From CAZAQK01 sp964535825 (GTDB lineage: Bacteria > Pseudomonadota > Alphaproteobacteria > Rickettsiales > SXRF01): a stretch of DNA of 64,000 nucleotides. Under the pieces are notes generated by a model that worked only from the letters and a program-made list of their open reading frames with translations, did not search any database and was not told where the DNA came from. The stretch is from contig CAZHUC010000006.1 in NCBI GenBank assembly GCA_964535825.1, positions 1 to 64,000 on the forward strand, written 5' to 3'. Positions 17,088 to 25,166 of this stretch are shown in pieces. Position 1 is the first letter of the stretch, and the number at the start of each line of letters is the position of its first letter. The position numbers were made by a program, and so were the translations under genes.

Positions 17088-17777
17088 TTATTTACGAAAC
17101 CCCATGGCCACTACATACATCTCTGATGAATCGGAACGGCTGGCTTGCGGCTTGGCGTGTTTCACTGTTTCAAAATCCTTGCGCATGCGGGCAAGCAATT
17201 CCCTCTCTGTACCGCCTTGAAAAACTTTGGCCGCAAATACACCGCCGGGCTTTAGCATCTCCAGCGCGAATTCATACGCAGTTTCCAAAAGCCCCATGAT
17301 GCGCAAATGATCGGTTGCAGCATGACCTGTGGTGTTTGGTGCCATGTCGGAAAGTATCACGTCGGCTTTACCGCCCAGCAGGTCCTTCAGCTTCTGCGGA
17401 GCAGAATCATCCATGAAATCACACTGGATGAATAGCGCACCCGCAACGCGCGGCATATCCAGAAGATCGATGGCCACCACCTGTGGTGATTTTTCGCTCG
17501 ACTTGCAGCGCGCTACTGACACCTGCGTCCAGCCGCCGGGCGCAGCACCCAGATCCAGAATTTTTTTTCCGGGCTTCAGGAAGCGGAATTTATCATCCAG
17601 CTCAATCAGCTTATAAGCAGCCCGCGAGCGATAGCCTTCCTTCTTCGCCATGATAACATAGGGATCGTTCAACTGGCGTTGCAGCCAGAGCGTTGATGAT
17701 GTCTTGCGTTTCTTCGCTGTTTTCACGCGCGTCTTTTTCATGCGCATGCCCGACAGCGAAGGCGTTTTCTTGGTCAT
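17088..17777 (-). CDS. rlmE: 23S rRNA (uridine-2'-O)-methyltransferase RlmE (FtsJ)
   Basis: A 229-residue methyltransferase modifying the ribosomal A-loop (U2552 in E. coli). A basic N-terminal extension (about 1-28) precedes the core. The SAM motif is ILDLGAAPGGWTQV and the motif IV region is DVILSDMAPNTTGH. The K-D-K-E catalytic pattern is represented by SRAAYKL, SDMAP, KPGGVFAAKVF and the late Glu segment. It overlaps ppx by four bases, a neighbour pair common in alphaproteobacteria. Confidence 0.95.
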   Translation of the reverse strand: MTKKTPSLSGMRMKKTRVKTAKKRKTSSTLWLQRQLNDPYVIMAKKEGYRSRAAYKLIELDDKFRFLKPGKKILDLGAAPGGWTQVSVARCKSSEKSPQVVAIDLLDMPRVAGALFIQCDFMDDSAPQKLKDLLGGKADVILSDMAPNTTGHAATDHLRIMGLLETAYEFALEMLKPGGVFAAKVFQGGTERELLARMRKDFETVKHAKPQASRSDSSEMYVVAMGFRK

Positions 17778-18796
17778 GGATTTTGCTCGATGAGTGACAG
17801 GATGATACCTTCACGCACACCGCGATCTGCGATGCGTATCTGGTCAGCCGGCCATAAACTTCCAATGGCTTCAAAGATCGCGCAGCCAGACATGATGAAA
17901 TCGGCACGATCCGGACCAATGCATGGATGGTTGAAACGCTCCGATGGCCGCATATTTTGTAGGCGTTCTATGGTGTTCCTTATATCTGATACCTTTAAGC
18001 GTATACCATCAATGCGCGTGCGGTCATAACGCGGGAGATCAAAATGAATGGCAGCAAGCGTGGTCACCGTGCCGGATGTGGAAAGCAGCTGCACTTTTCC
18101 CTGCGCCACTGCCTCGCTGATATTATTTTTCGCATCGAACGGCTGCATCTTTTCTGTAAGCAGCGACACCATGTCGGTGAACACCATATCGGCAAAGTTC
18201 GATCCGCCGAACGTATCGGAAAGATTCATCACGCCGTAACCGATAGAAAGCCAATCTAATATGCGGTGTTTACCACCCTCTTCGATATCAACCCACATCA
18301 ATTCGGTACTACCGCCGCCAATATCGAACACCAAGGCACGCGAAACAGTGGATTCAAGTAATGACGAACAACCAAGAAATGCAAGACGCGCCTCTTCCTC
18401 GCTTGAGATGATATCAATATGCAGGCCAAGCTCGTTTCGCACCTGTTCGATGAATGCCGCACCGTTGGTGGCACGCCGGCAGGCTTCCGTTGCCACGAAA
18501 CGTTTGTTGGCGAGCTTATAACGACTCAGCTTCTTCTGGCAGGCACGCAGTGCAACCATGGTACGTTCCATGGCTTCAGGCGACAGAACACCGGTCTGGT
18601 TCACACCTTCGCCTAACCGGACGATACGAGAGAAACTATCAAGTACTTTGAAGCTATTCGCGCCATGCTGTCCACCTGCGGCAGCGACCAGCAACCTGCA
18701 GTTATTTGTGCCAAGATCGAGCGCGGCATAAATATGCTCGTTCGCATAGGCGCTCTTATGCGCGCCTTCATGCACGTCACGGTGTGTACGCGGCAT
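17774..18796 (-). CDS. ppx: Ppx/GppA-family exopolyphosphatase/phosphatase
   Basis: A 340-residue member of the sugar-kinase/Hsp70-like fold phosphatases that act on polyphosphate or guanosine pentaphosphate. The N-terminal phosphate loop reads YAALDLGTNNCRLLV and the second loop VFDIGGGSTELMWV; EACRRATNGAAFI and SSEEEARLAFLG are family blocks. It has only the short two-domain form (no C-terminal HD domain). Its substrate, polyP or pppGpp, is not decided by sequence. It is followed by rlmE with a 4-base overlap. Confidence 0.92.
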   Translation of the reverse strand: MPRTHRDVHEGAHKSAYANEHIYAALDLGTNNCRLLVAAAGGQHGANSFKVLDSFSRIVRLGEGVNQTGVLSPEAMERTMVALRACQKKLSRYKLANKRFVATEACRRATNGAAFIEQVRNELGLHIDIISSEEEARLAFLGCSSLLESTVSRALVFDIGGGSTELMWVDIEEGGKHRILDWLSIGYGVMNLSDTFGGSNFADMVFTDMVSLLTEKMQPFDAKNNISEAVAQGKVQLLSTSGTVTTLAAIHFDLPRYDRTRIDGIRLKVSDIRNTIERLQNMRPSERFNHPCIGPDRADFIMSGCAIFEAIGSLWPADQIRIADRGVREGIILSLIEQNP

Positions 18797-18890
18797 ACTA
18801 TTCTTTCGTGCAGCCTGTAAGCAGGCGCAAATCCTTTTAGGTTAATCCAATGAACCCACATTAATGGGGAATCAGCGCAAATACAAGCCT

Positions 18891-20018
18891 TTAGAGCTTG
18901 GGTGTCATGCGAGTAGGCGTCTGGTCTCGGTGGACATAGGCATTAAGGAGCAACCCCACCCCAAGCATGGTGGAAAGCATGATACTACCACCATAGGACA
19001 TGAGCGGCAGCGGCAGCCCCACCACTGGCATCATCCCCATCACCATGCCGCAATTAATGAGGATATGCAGGAAGATCATGGTAACCACTCCTGCCGATAT
19101 CATTGCCCCGAAGGTACTGCGAGAACGCGATGCCACCAGCATCCCCATCGCAAGCAACATGGCATAGAGTACCAGCACGAACATACTGCCAGCAAAGCCG
19201 AACTCTTCCGCCAGCATAGTGAAGATGAAATCCGTATGTTTCTCTGGCAGGAAATTCAGCTGGTTCTGGGAGCCCTGCAGAAAACCTTTTCCGAACAATC
19301 CACCAGACCCGATCGCGATCATGGATTGCAGAATATTATATCCTGCACCGAGCGGGTCTTGCTCGGGGTCTAAGAATGTCATGACACGTCGCTTCTGGTA
19401 ATCATGCAGGAACTGCCAGGCAATGGGTGCGGCCGCAAGCGCAGCACACGCTGCTCCGATGATGTAGCGCCAGCGCAGCCCAGCAAGGAAACATAAGGTA
19501 AGTCCTACCAATGCCGTAATAGTCGCTGTGCCAAGGTTCGGCTGTCGTAGGATAAGAATAGCGGGCATAATGATCAACGCTAGCGGTATCACGGCAAAAC
19601 TGAGCCGCCCGATATCTTCCGAGTGCATGTTGTGAAAGTAACGCGCGAGTGCAAGTATCAATGCCAGCTTCATGAACTCAGAAGGCTGCAGGTTCACACC
19701 CCCTACCCTTAACCAGCGCTGCGCACCCATACCGATATGGCCGATGATATCCACGGCTACCAACACCAGCACGCCGAGGAAGTAAATGACATAGGCATAA
19801 TCCAGCAGCAGGCGCATAGGAACAAGTGCCACTACCAACATCAGAACGAACGCCAATGCAAAACGCACGATCTGCTGCGATGCCAAGGGATGGAAATCAC
19901 CACCGCCTGCCGACAGCATCATTACAAACCCTATCACCGAAAGCAGGGATACAATCCCTACGATCAGCCAGTTGACCTCATGAAGCCTTATGACAAAATT
20001 CTGGATAGCAGCGCGCAT
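18891..20018 (-). CDS. rodA: Rod-shape peptidoglycan polymerase RodA
   Basis: A 375-residue SEDS-family glycosyltransferase with about ten membrane helices that elongates the lateral wall with PBP2. Family signatures include GAQRWLRVGGVNLQPSEFMK, the LQSMIAIGSGGLFGKGF segment, PEKHTDFIFTMLAEEFGF and a C-terminal LPLPLMSYGGS. It resembles RodA more than FtsW in length and signature context. No mreBCD or PBP2 gene is adjacent; it is a single gene facing the plus-strand pilin operon, with the 208-base gap holding their divergent promoters. Confidence 0.93.
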   Translation of the reverse strand: MRAAIQNFVIRLHEVNWLIVGIVSLLSVIGFVMMLSAGGGDFHPLASQQIVRFALAFVLMLVVALVPMRLLLDYAYVIYFLGVLVLVAVDIIGHIGMGAQRWLRVGGVNLQPSEFMKLALILALARYFHNMHSEDIGRLSFAVIPLALIIMPAILILRQPNLGTATITALVGLTLCFLAGLRWRYIIGAACAALAAAPIAWQFLHDYQKRRVMTFLDPEQDPLGAGYNILQSMIAIGSGGLFGKGFLQGSQNQLNFLPEKHTDFIFTMLAEEFGFAGSMFVLVLYAMLLAMGMLVASRSRSTFGAMISAGVVTMIFLHILINCGMVMGMMPVVGLPLPLMSYGGSIMLSTMLGVGLLLNAYVHRDQTPTRMTPKL

Positions 20019-20134
20019 GGGGGACTATATAAAATGTCGCTTAAATTGCAGGAATCTTTGCCATTCAATAGCAAATAGTTATCTGGCTGTCACCTTTATA
20101 TTTGTATTAACTTTCAATCAATTACCTTTAAATA

Positions 20135-20149
20135 TTAATACTTGCTTAA
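20135..20149. promoter_or_regulatory. Candidate CtrA box upstream of the minor pilin operon
   Basis: TTAA-TACTTGC-TTAA, a perfect match to the full-site pattern TTAA-N7-TTAA bound by the alphaproteobacterial cell-cycle regulator CtrA. It lies 78 bases before the first pilin-like gene. The same pattern occurs upstream of the convergent cpaB operon and upstream of rsh, and I noticed it nowhere else in the window. Confidence 0.5.
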
Positions 20150-20226
20150 GGGTGTCTGGATTACACTGATGTGTCCTGATTCTGTACACTCTCAATCGCT
20201 CTTGTAATCTCTGGATCACACAACAT

Positions 20227-21561
20227 ATGACACAATCTGACGCACAGCTACCAAGCAAAGCGTTCGCATTAATGAGTGATGAATCTGGCTCAATCATGAC
20301 GATGTGGGCTTTGCTGCTGCCTATTGTCGGTGGTATCCTTGGACTCGCTGTTGATGCCAGTATGTGGTATCTGAAAAAACGTGATCTGCAATCAACAGCT
20401 GATGCCGCTGCCATAGCAGGTGCATATGAAACAACCTTTGCGAACCGTATATCAAAGGCGAACGCGGAAGTATTACGAAACGGATATGATGCAAGCTCAC
20501 AAGTGGTGAGCAGCGTATACAACCCTCCACAAAGCGGAAGCTACACCAGTGATAGCGATGCCGTTGAAGTGCAGCTGGTGCAAACGCAGCAACTTGCTTT
20601 CAGCAGGCTTTTTATAACTGAAAATCCTGACGTTGCTGTGCGCGCAGTTGCTATTCGCCTTCCGGCAGGTGAGGCCTGCGTGCTCGCCCTTGACGGCAGT
20701 GTGCAATATGCACTGCAATTCCAAGGCAATTCGACCGTAGATATGCCAAACTGCATCGCTGCATCAAATTCTAATGCTGATATTTCCGCAATCGTGTCAG
20801 GTAGTTCCGTTCTTAATTCTGAAAGTCTCTATACAGTGGGTGGATACGACGTCCGCGGCAATGCGCAGCTCAATACATCAGAAACCCCGATCACGGGGGG
20901 CACTGCGATCCAAGATCCTTACAGCAGCCTTACGATGCCAACCGCTCCTTTCGGTAGTTATTACACACCTGCCCATCCCAACTGCGATTACAACAATTAC
21001 AGTACAAGCAGTAATGCTGTTTTAAGCCCCGGTGTATATTGTAATGGTTTGACACTTACATCGCACGCCAGTGTAACCCTTAACTCCGGCGTATACATCA
21101 TTGATCGCGGCAGCTTTGATATTGGCGCACAAGCCACTATCACCAGTGCCACAGGTGGTGTGACCATTTTGCTCACAAGTAGCACAGGTTCAAACTACGC
21201 GACCATTAAAGTGAATGGCGGAGCAACGGTCAATCTGTCTGCGCAGACATCGGGCGCGTATAGCGGCATATTATTCTTCCAGGACAGGAATGCGGCCGCC
21301 AGCGGCAACGGCAACTGCGGTAACAAGGTGAACTGCCTGAATGGTGGCGCCAACATGAATCTCACCGGTGTTATTTATATTCCGAACCAGACGCTAAGTT
21401 ACATTGGCGGTTCTGACATTGGCGGCAGTACCTGCACACAGCTTGTAGGACGCGTGGTACAATTCAACGGCAATAGTGACTCGTATGTAGACAATTCCGG
21501 CTGCGCCGCTGCAGGTGTAACAAATATTGAAGTTCCTGGCGTAGTGAAACTGGTGGAGTAA
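20227..21561 (+). CDS. TadG-like pilus assembly protein with beta-helix-like C-terminal domain
   Basis: A 444-residue protein opening the minor pilin operon. Residues about 18-75 have the TadE/TadG N-terminus: DESGSIMTMWALLLPIVGG, a membrane helix, then SMWYLKKRDLQSTADAAAIA, the hallmark that places an Asp/Ala-rich helix after the membrane segment. From about residue 150 the chain is Gly/Ser/Asn/Thr rich with repeating short strands (SPGVYCNGLTLTSHASVTL and similar), suggesting a right-handed beta-helix exposed outside. Several cysteines are present. A stalk or adhesin role on the Tad pilus is inferred. Confidence 0.75.
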   Translation: MTQSDAQLPSKAFALMSDESGSIMTMWALLLPIVGGILGLAVDASMWYLKKRDLQSTADAAAIAGAYETTFANRISKANAEVLRNGYDASSQVVSSVYNPPQSGSYTSDSDAVEVQLVQTQQLAFSRLFITENPDVAVRAVAIRLPAGEACVLALDGSVQYALQFQGNSTVDMPNCIAASNSNADISAIVSGSSVLNSESLYTVGGYDVRGNAQLNTSETPITGGTAIQDPYSSLTMPTAPFGSYYTPAHPNCDYNNYSTSSNAVLSPGVYCNGLTLTSHASVTLNSGVYIIDRGSFDIGAQATITSATGGVTILLTSSTGSNYATIKVNGGATVNLSAQTSGAYSGILFFQDRNAAASGNGNCGNKVNCLNGGANMNLTGVIYIPNQTLSYIGGSDIGGSTCTQLVGRVVQFNGNSDSYVDNSGCAAAGVTNIEVPGVVKLVE

Positions 21562-21564
21562 TAT

Positions 21565-22005
21565 ATGAAAAAACGCACAAAGTTTTTTCTGAAAGACTGT
21601 AGTGGTGCACTCACCATCGAGATGGCATTGATTGCCACACTAACATTCTTTTTGATTCCCGCACTTATTGATATTGCCACGATCATCAGTAGTAATATGA
21701 CTATAAGGTCTAGCCTAAGAGCTGGAACTCAGGTTGCTCTGGTTCAACCGAGCAACACGGCTGCCATCCGCGAAGCTGTTGTTGTCTCCAGCGGATATCC
21801 GGAAGAGACAGTGGATGTTGATACAGCCATCTTCTGCGAGTGCGATGGCATTACCGTGTCGTGCAGCACACCCTCATGTTCTGAAGGCATCACCCCTTCA
21901 ACATTCATGACGATCACCGCTAATTATGTCCCTGATACGCTACTGTCTTATCCTGATCCTAATCCGTTCGCTGTCACCAAAACAACAACCGTTCGCGTAA
22001 GGTAA
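21565..22005 (+). CDS. TadE-like minor pseudopilin
   Basis: A 146-residue protein starting 3 bases after the previous gene, with GGAG upstream. The N-terminal leader is basic, and SGALTIEMALIATLTFF shows the pseudopilin cleavage pattern: Gly before the mature chain and Glu at +5, at the head of one membrane helix. The mature part has four cysteines in a short segment (CECDGITVSCSTPSC), probably disulfide bonded outside the membrane. Family assignment to TadE/F is by this pattern and position. Confidence 0.75.
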   Translation: MKKRTKFFLKDCSGALTIEMALIATLTFFLIPALIDIATIISSNMTIRSSLRAGTQVALVQPSNTAAIREAVVVSSGYPEETVDVDTAIFCECDGITVSCSTPSCSEGITPSTFMTITANYVPDTLLSYPDPNPFAVTKTTTVRVR

Positions 22006-22015
22006 CGATCGCGTT

Positions 22016-22414
22016 ATGAGACATAGCACCAACCTATTACAAAACAGATCCGGCAGTGTTGTTGTTGAGGCTGCCTTCGTCATACCATTATTCATATTCT
22101 TTATTGTAGGTATCGTTGAACTGGGACGGTTGTATTGGGTAAGAACCTCTATGCAACTGGCCGTCACGGAAGCAGGCCGTCATGCTATGGTTCATACTGA
22201 TGCAAATGATGATACACTGACGGAGGTGCTACGCGGTTCTCTGTATGCACTTGATACAGATCTTTTTAATGTGAGCATCATTAGCGAGAACAATAATGGC
22301 ATCAATTACAAGGTGATAAATGCAACCTATAATTATGTTTTCCTGACCGAGGATCTGCTGAATCTAGACCCGCTTAGCATCAGCACAACCAGCAAATTCC
22401 CCATATTGCAGTAA
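22016..22414 (+). CDS. TadE-like minor pseudopilin
   Basis: A 132-residue protein, 10 bases after the preceding gene. The prepilin-type motif is SGSVVVEAAFVIPLFIFF with Glu at +5, then a single hydrophobic helix and GIVELGRLYWVRTSMQLAVTEAGRHA, the typical TadE segment in which a helix continues into the periplasm. The short soluble domain carries no cysteines. It is probably processed by a dedicated prepilin peptidase (TadV/CpaA), which is not encoded in the window. Confidence 0.8.
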   Translation: MRHSTNLLQNRSGSVVVEAAFVIPLFIFFIVGIVELGRLYWVRTSMQLAVTEAGRHAMVHTDANDDTLTEVLRGSLYALDTDLFNVSIISENNNGINYKVINATYNYVFLTEDLLNLDPLSISTTSKFPILQ

Positions 22415-22513
22415 AATTTGCTAAAAATATCAATAAACTGCCACATATTGTTTACCACACCTTAAGGGATTAAGGCGCATACTTAATGTGTCTAAAACAG
22501 CTGTGGAAGCTAT

Positions 22514-23092
22514 ATGTCCACTTTAAACAACCATATCCGCGTATTGCGTGACAATGGAGGGGTGACCTCCATTGAATTTGCGTTTATTGCGCCGGTCGTA
22601 GTTCTAATGATGATGGGAGTCATTGAGTTCTCAATGATCCTGTTCACCACTGCCGTCATGGAAAGTGCGACAAGCTACACCGCACGGCTGGGTAAAACTG
22701 GCTACACAGAAAACGGTAGCAGCCGGTCTGAGCAGATCGTTGCAAATATAAAATCTCTCACCGCAGGTCTTTTAGATCCTGACTCGATAGAGATCACTGC
22801 AAAAGTATATGACGCCTTTGATGATGTTGGTGACCCAGAACCCTATGTCGACGCTAACAATAACCTGCAATACGATGAAGGAGAAACATTCTCCGATATA
22901 AACGGCAATAGCGAGTGGGACGCAGATATGGGTAGCGCAGGATTTGGTAATGCCAACGATGTTGTGGTATACACAGTTTCCTATCCTTGGGCTATCAATA
23001 CACCTATTATCAACACTATCATCGGCGATATCTATAACATCAGCGTTCGCACTGTCGTAAAGAACGAACCATATAATGTCACTGAGCTGTAA
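22514..23092 (+). CDS. TadE-like minor pseudopilin with calcium-loop-like motif
   Basis: A 192-residue protein after a 99-base gap that may hold its own promoter; GGAAG lies 5 bases before the ATG. The prepilin-type motif is GGVTSIEFAFIAPVVVLMM (Glu at +5), followed by a single helix and MESATSYTARLGKTG. Around residues 113-137 it has DANNNLQYDEGE and DINGNSEWD, a D-x-N-x-N-type pair reminiscent of EF-hand-like calcium loops common in this family. Calcium binding is inferred. A TadE-type role in pilus biogenesis follows from context. Confidence 0.78.
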   Translation: MSTLNNHIRVLRDNGGVTSIEFAFIAPVVVLMMMGVIEFSMILFTTAVMESATSYTARLGKTGYTENGSSRSEQIVANIKSLTAGLLDPDSIEITAKVYDAFDDVGDPEPYVDANNNLQYDEGETFSDINGNSEWDADMGSAGFGNANDVVVYTVSYPWAINTPIINTIIGDIYNISVRTVVKNEPYNVTEL

Positions 23093-23096
23093 ACAT

Positions 23097-23651
23097 ATGA
23101 TGCACCGCATACACAGTTTAATAAAACAACAGGGAGGCGTTGCGGCCACAGAGTTCGCATTGATCGCGCCTATCCTGATGTTACTGTTTATGGGTTCGGT
23201 TGAAATAACCCGTTATGTTATCATCGCCCAGAAGACCGAGAAAGCCGCTCTGACCATGTCGGATCTGGTGGCACAATCTGAAGATGTAAGCACCGATGAC
23301 CTGGATGTGCTGATACAAGCGGTTGGTGAGATCATGAAACCAATGGAATTTGGAGCTTCCGGATTTGTGATCGTATCTTCGGTAAGCCGTGTGGGCAGCA
23401 ATGCTGCCTCAATCAACTGGCAATATACAGGCGGTGGCACATGGACACACGCTAGTCAGGTCGGCTTTCAGGGTGGAAGCGCTACACTTCCGGCAGACAT
23501 AGAACTGGATCCGAATGAGGGTGTTATCGTCGCCGAAGTATATTATAACTTCTCCCCACTGATGATCCCATCGATCCTACCCGCAAGCACTATTTACCGG
23601 GTTGGAGTCTTCAAACCGCGCCTAGGTGAATTAACCAGCCTTGGCGCTTAA
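23097..23651 (+). CDS. TadE-like minor pseudopilin
   Basis: A protein of about 184 residues. The start is put at 23097 (ATGATGCACCGC), five bases after the previous stop; a longer frame overlapping the previous gene is open but unlikely. The cleavage pattern is GGVAATEFALIAPILMLLF with Glu at +5, followed by GSVEITRYVIIAQKTEKAALTMSDLVAQ, very typical of alphaproteobacterial TadE-like proteins. The soluble domain has a predicted beta-rich part with a GGGTW segment. Confidence 0.82.
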   Translation: MMHRIHSLIKQQGGVAATEFALIAPILMLLFMGSVEITRYVIIAQKTEKAALTMSDLVAQSEDVSTDDLDVLIQAVGEIMKPMEFGASGFVIVSSVSRVGSNAASINWQYTGGGTWTHASQVGFQGGSATLPADIELDPNEGVIVAEVYYNFSPLMIPSILPASTIYRVGVFKPRLGELTSLGA

Positions 23652-23666
23652 GGAAAGGAGCGTTCT

Positions 23667-25091
23667 ATGAAACGTCTCTTTAGAACAAAACAATACAGAA
23701 CGTCAGCACTGGCTCTGTTCAGGTCCAATGAAGGTGCGGTATTGCCGCTGGTTGGTTTTGCCGTTATGGCTTTGTTCGGTGCAACAGGCCTTGCGATCGA
23801 CATGAGCCGTGCACAGATCGTGCAAACGCGCCTTTCCAATTCACTTGATGCCGCTGGCCTTGCCGCGGGTAGCGTTGCCAATTCCGGCGATATATCAGCA
23901 ACTGCAAATAAGTATTTCGCTGCCAACTTCCCTACGGGTTATATGGGCAGCACCATAGGCGATATATCTATCACTCCTAATGAAGATAATACCATGCTGG
24001 TGCTAGATGTCAGTGGCACAGTGGATACCACCATCATGCAGCTGTTCGGTGTCGAAACAGTAGCCGTGGCAGCACATACAGAGATCACACGCGCTAGTCG
24101 TGGGCTGGAACTTGTCATGGTGCTTGATAATACCGGTTCTATGGCAGGCTCACGCCTAGTAAATTTGAAGGATGCGGCAACAACGCTGGTCAATATCCTT
24201 TACGGTGAGGATGAAAGCATCGACAACCTGTGGATAGGCCTTGTGCCATTCTCACAGGCAGTGAATATAGGTACATCGCGTGCCAGCTGGACATCCAACC
24301 CGTCCATGCCATCACCCGGTTGGGGTCCAACAAGCTGGGGTGGCTGCGTGGATGCACGCCAGGCCAGCAACCGTGATGTAACTGATGATCCGCCATCCGT
24401 AGCACTTTTCCCCAAATATTACTGGGCATGCCACAGCAGCAACAATAACTGGTACGGGAACAATTCCGGTAAGAACGACTGTGACACCACCGGTGGAGGA
24501 TTTGGCTATAACACTCCGCTTTCTGTCACTCGCGGGCCTAATAAGAGCTGCCCGCAGGAACTGACCGCCATGACCAAATATAAAACCACCATCCTGAATG
24601 GTATCAATTCCATGCAGGCACGCGGCAATACGCACATCGTGCTGGGTGCATCATGGGGATGGCGTATGCTGAGTCCACGCTGGAGAGGCCTGTGGGGCGG
24701 AGAAATGAACGATGATGAACTACCGCTTGAATATGATACACCACTTATGGATAAGGTACTGCTCATCATGACTGACGGTGCGAACACCATCGATACCAGC
24801 AACCGCGGTGCATATGGCTATCTCAGCAATGGATATCTGGGCACGACCACACAAAGCACTGCGGTAAACCAGCTCAACAGCCGTCTCACCACCGTGTGTA
24901 ATTCTGCCAAAGCCAATGACATTCTGGTATATACCATTGCCTTTGGTAACCCCGGTTCGACCATTGAGAACCTGCTTGAAGGTTGTGCAAGCAAACCAGA
25001 ATATTACTTTAACTCAAGCAACGGCGATGAATTGCAGAGCGCATTCCAGCAGATCGGTGATTCACTTGCGAACTTGCGCATAAGCAAGTAA
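23667..25091 (+). CDS. tadG: TadG-like protein with von Willebrand factor A domain
   Basis: A 474-residue protein preceded by AAGGAG. The N-terminus (EGAVLPLVGFAVMALFGATG, then AIDMSRAQIVQTRLSNSLDAA) is the TadG membrane anchor. A vWA domain starts near residue 146 and has the MIDAS motif DNTGS at 154-158 (D-x-x-G-S variant), a later LLIMTDGANT strand and TIAFG. An insertion rich in Trp, Gly, Asn and Cys separates the MIDAS and TDG strands. vWA-bearing TadG proteins are thought to act in adhesion at the pilus base or tip. It ends the plus-strand operon, followed by a terminator. Confidence 0.85.
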   Translation: MKRLFRTKQYRTSALALFRSNEGAVLPLVGFAVMALFGATGLAIDMSRAQIVQTRLSNSLDAAGLAAGSVANSGDISATANKYFAANFPTGYMGSTIGDISITPNEDNTMLVLDVSGTVDTTIMQLFGVETVAVAAHTEITRASRGLELVMVLDNTGSMAGSRLVNLKDAATTLVNILYGEDESIDNLWIGLVPFSQAVNIGTSRASWTSNPSMPSPGWGPTSWGGCVDARQASNRDVTDDPPSVALFPKYYWACHSSNNNWYGNNSGKNDCDTTGGGFGYNTPLSVTRGPNKSCPQELTAMTKYKTTILNGINSMQARGNTHIVLGASWGWRMLSPRWRGLWGGEMNDDELPLEYDTPLMDKVLLIMTDGANTIDTSNRGAYGYLSNGYLGTTTQSTAVNQLNSRLTTVCNSAKANDILVYTIAFGNPGSTIENLLEGCASKPEYYFNSSNGDELQSAFQQIGDSLANLRISK

Positions 25092-25106
25092 ACTCTCCCC
25101 CAGCTA

Positions 25107-25144
25107 GCGTACCACCCCTGATTTGGGTGGTACGCAGTTCTTTT
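25107..25144 (+). terminator. Terminator after the minor pilin operon
   Basis: An 11-bp stem, GCGTACCACCC (25107-25117) with GGGTGGTACGC (25125-25135), and a 7-base loop, followed by AGTTCTTTTAT, a modest T-rich tail. It closes the plus-strand pilin operon and separates it from the TPR gene. Confidence 0.75.
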
Positions 25145-25166
25145 ATATCTTGTCGCAGGTGGAATT

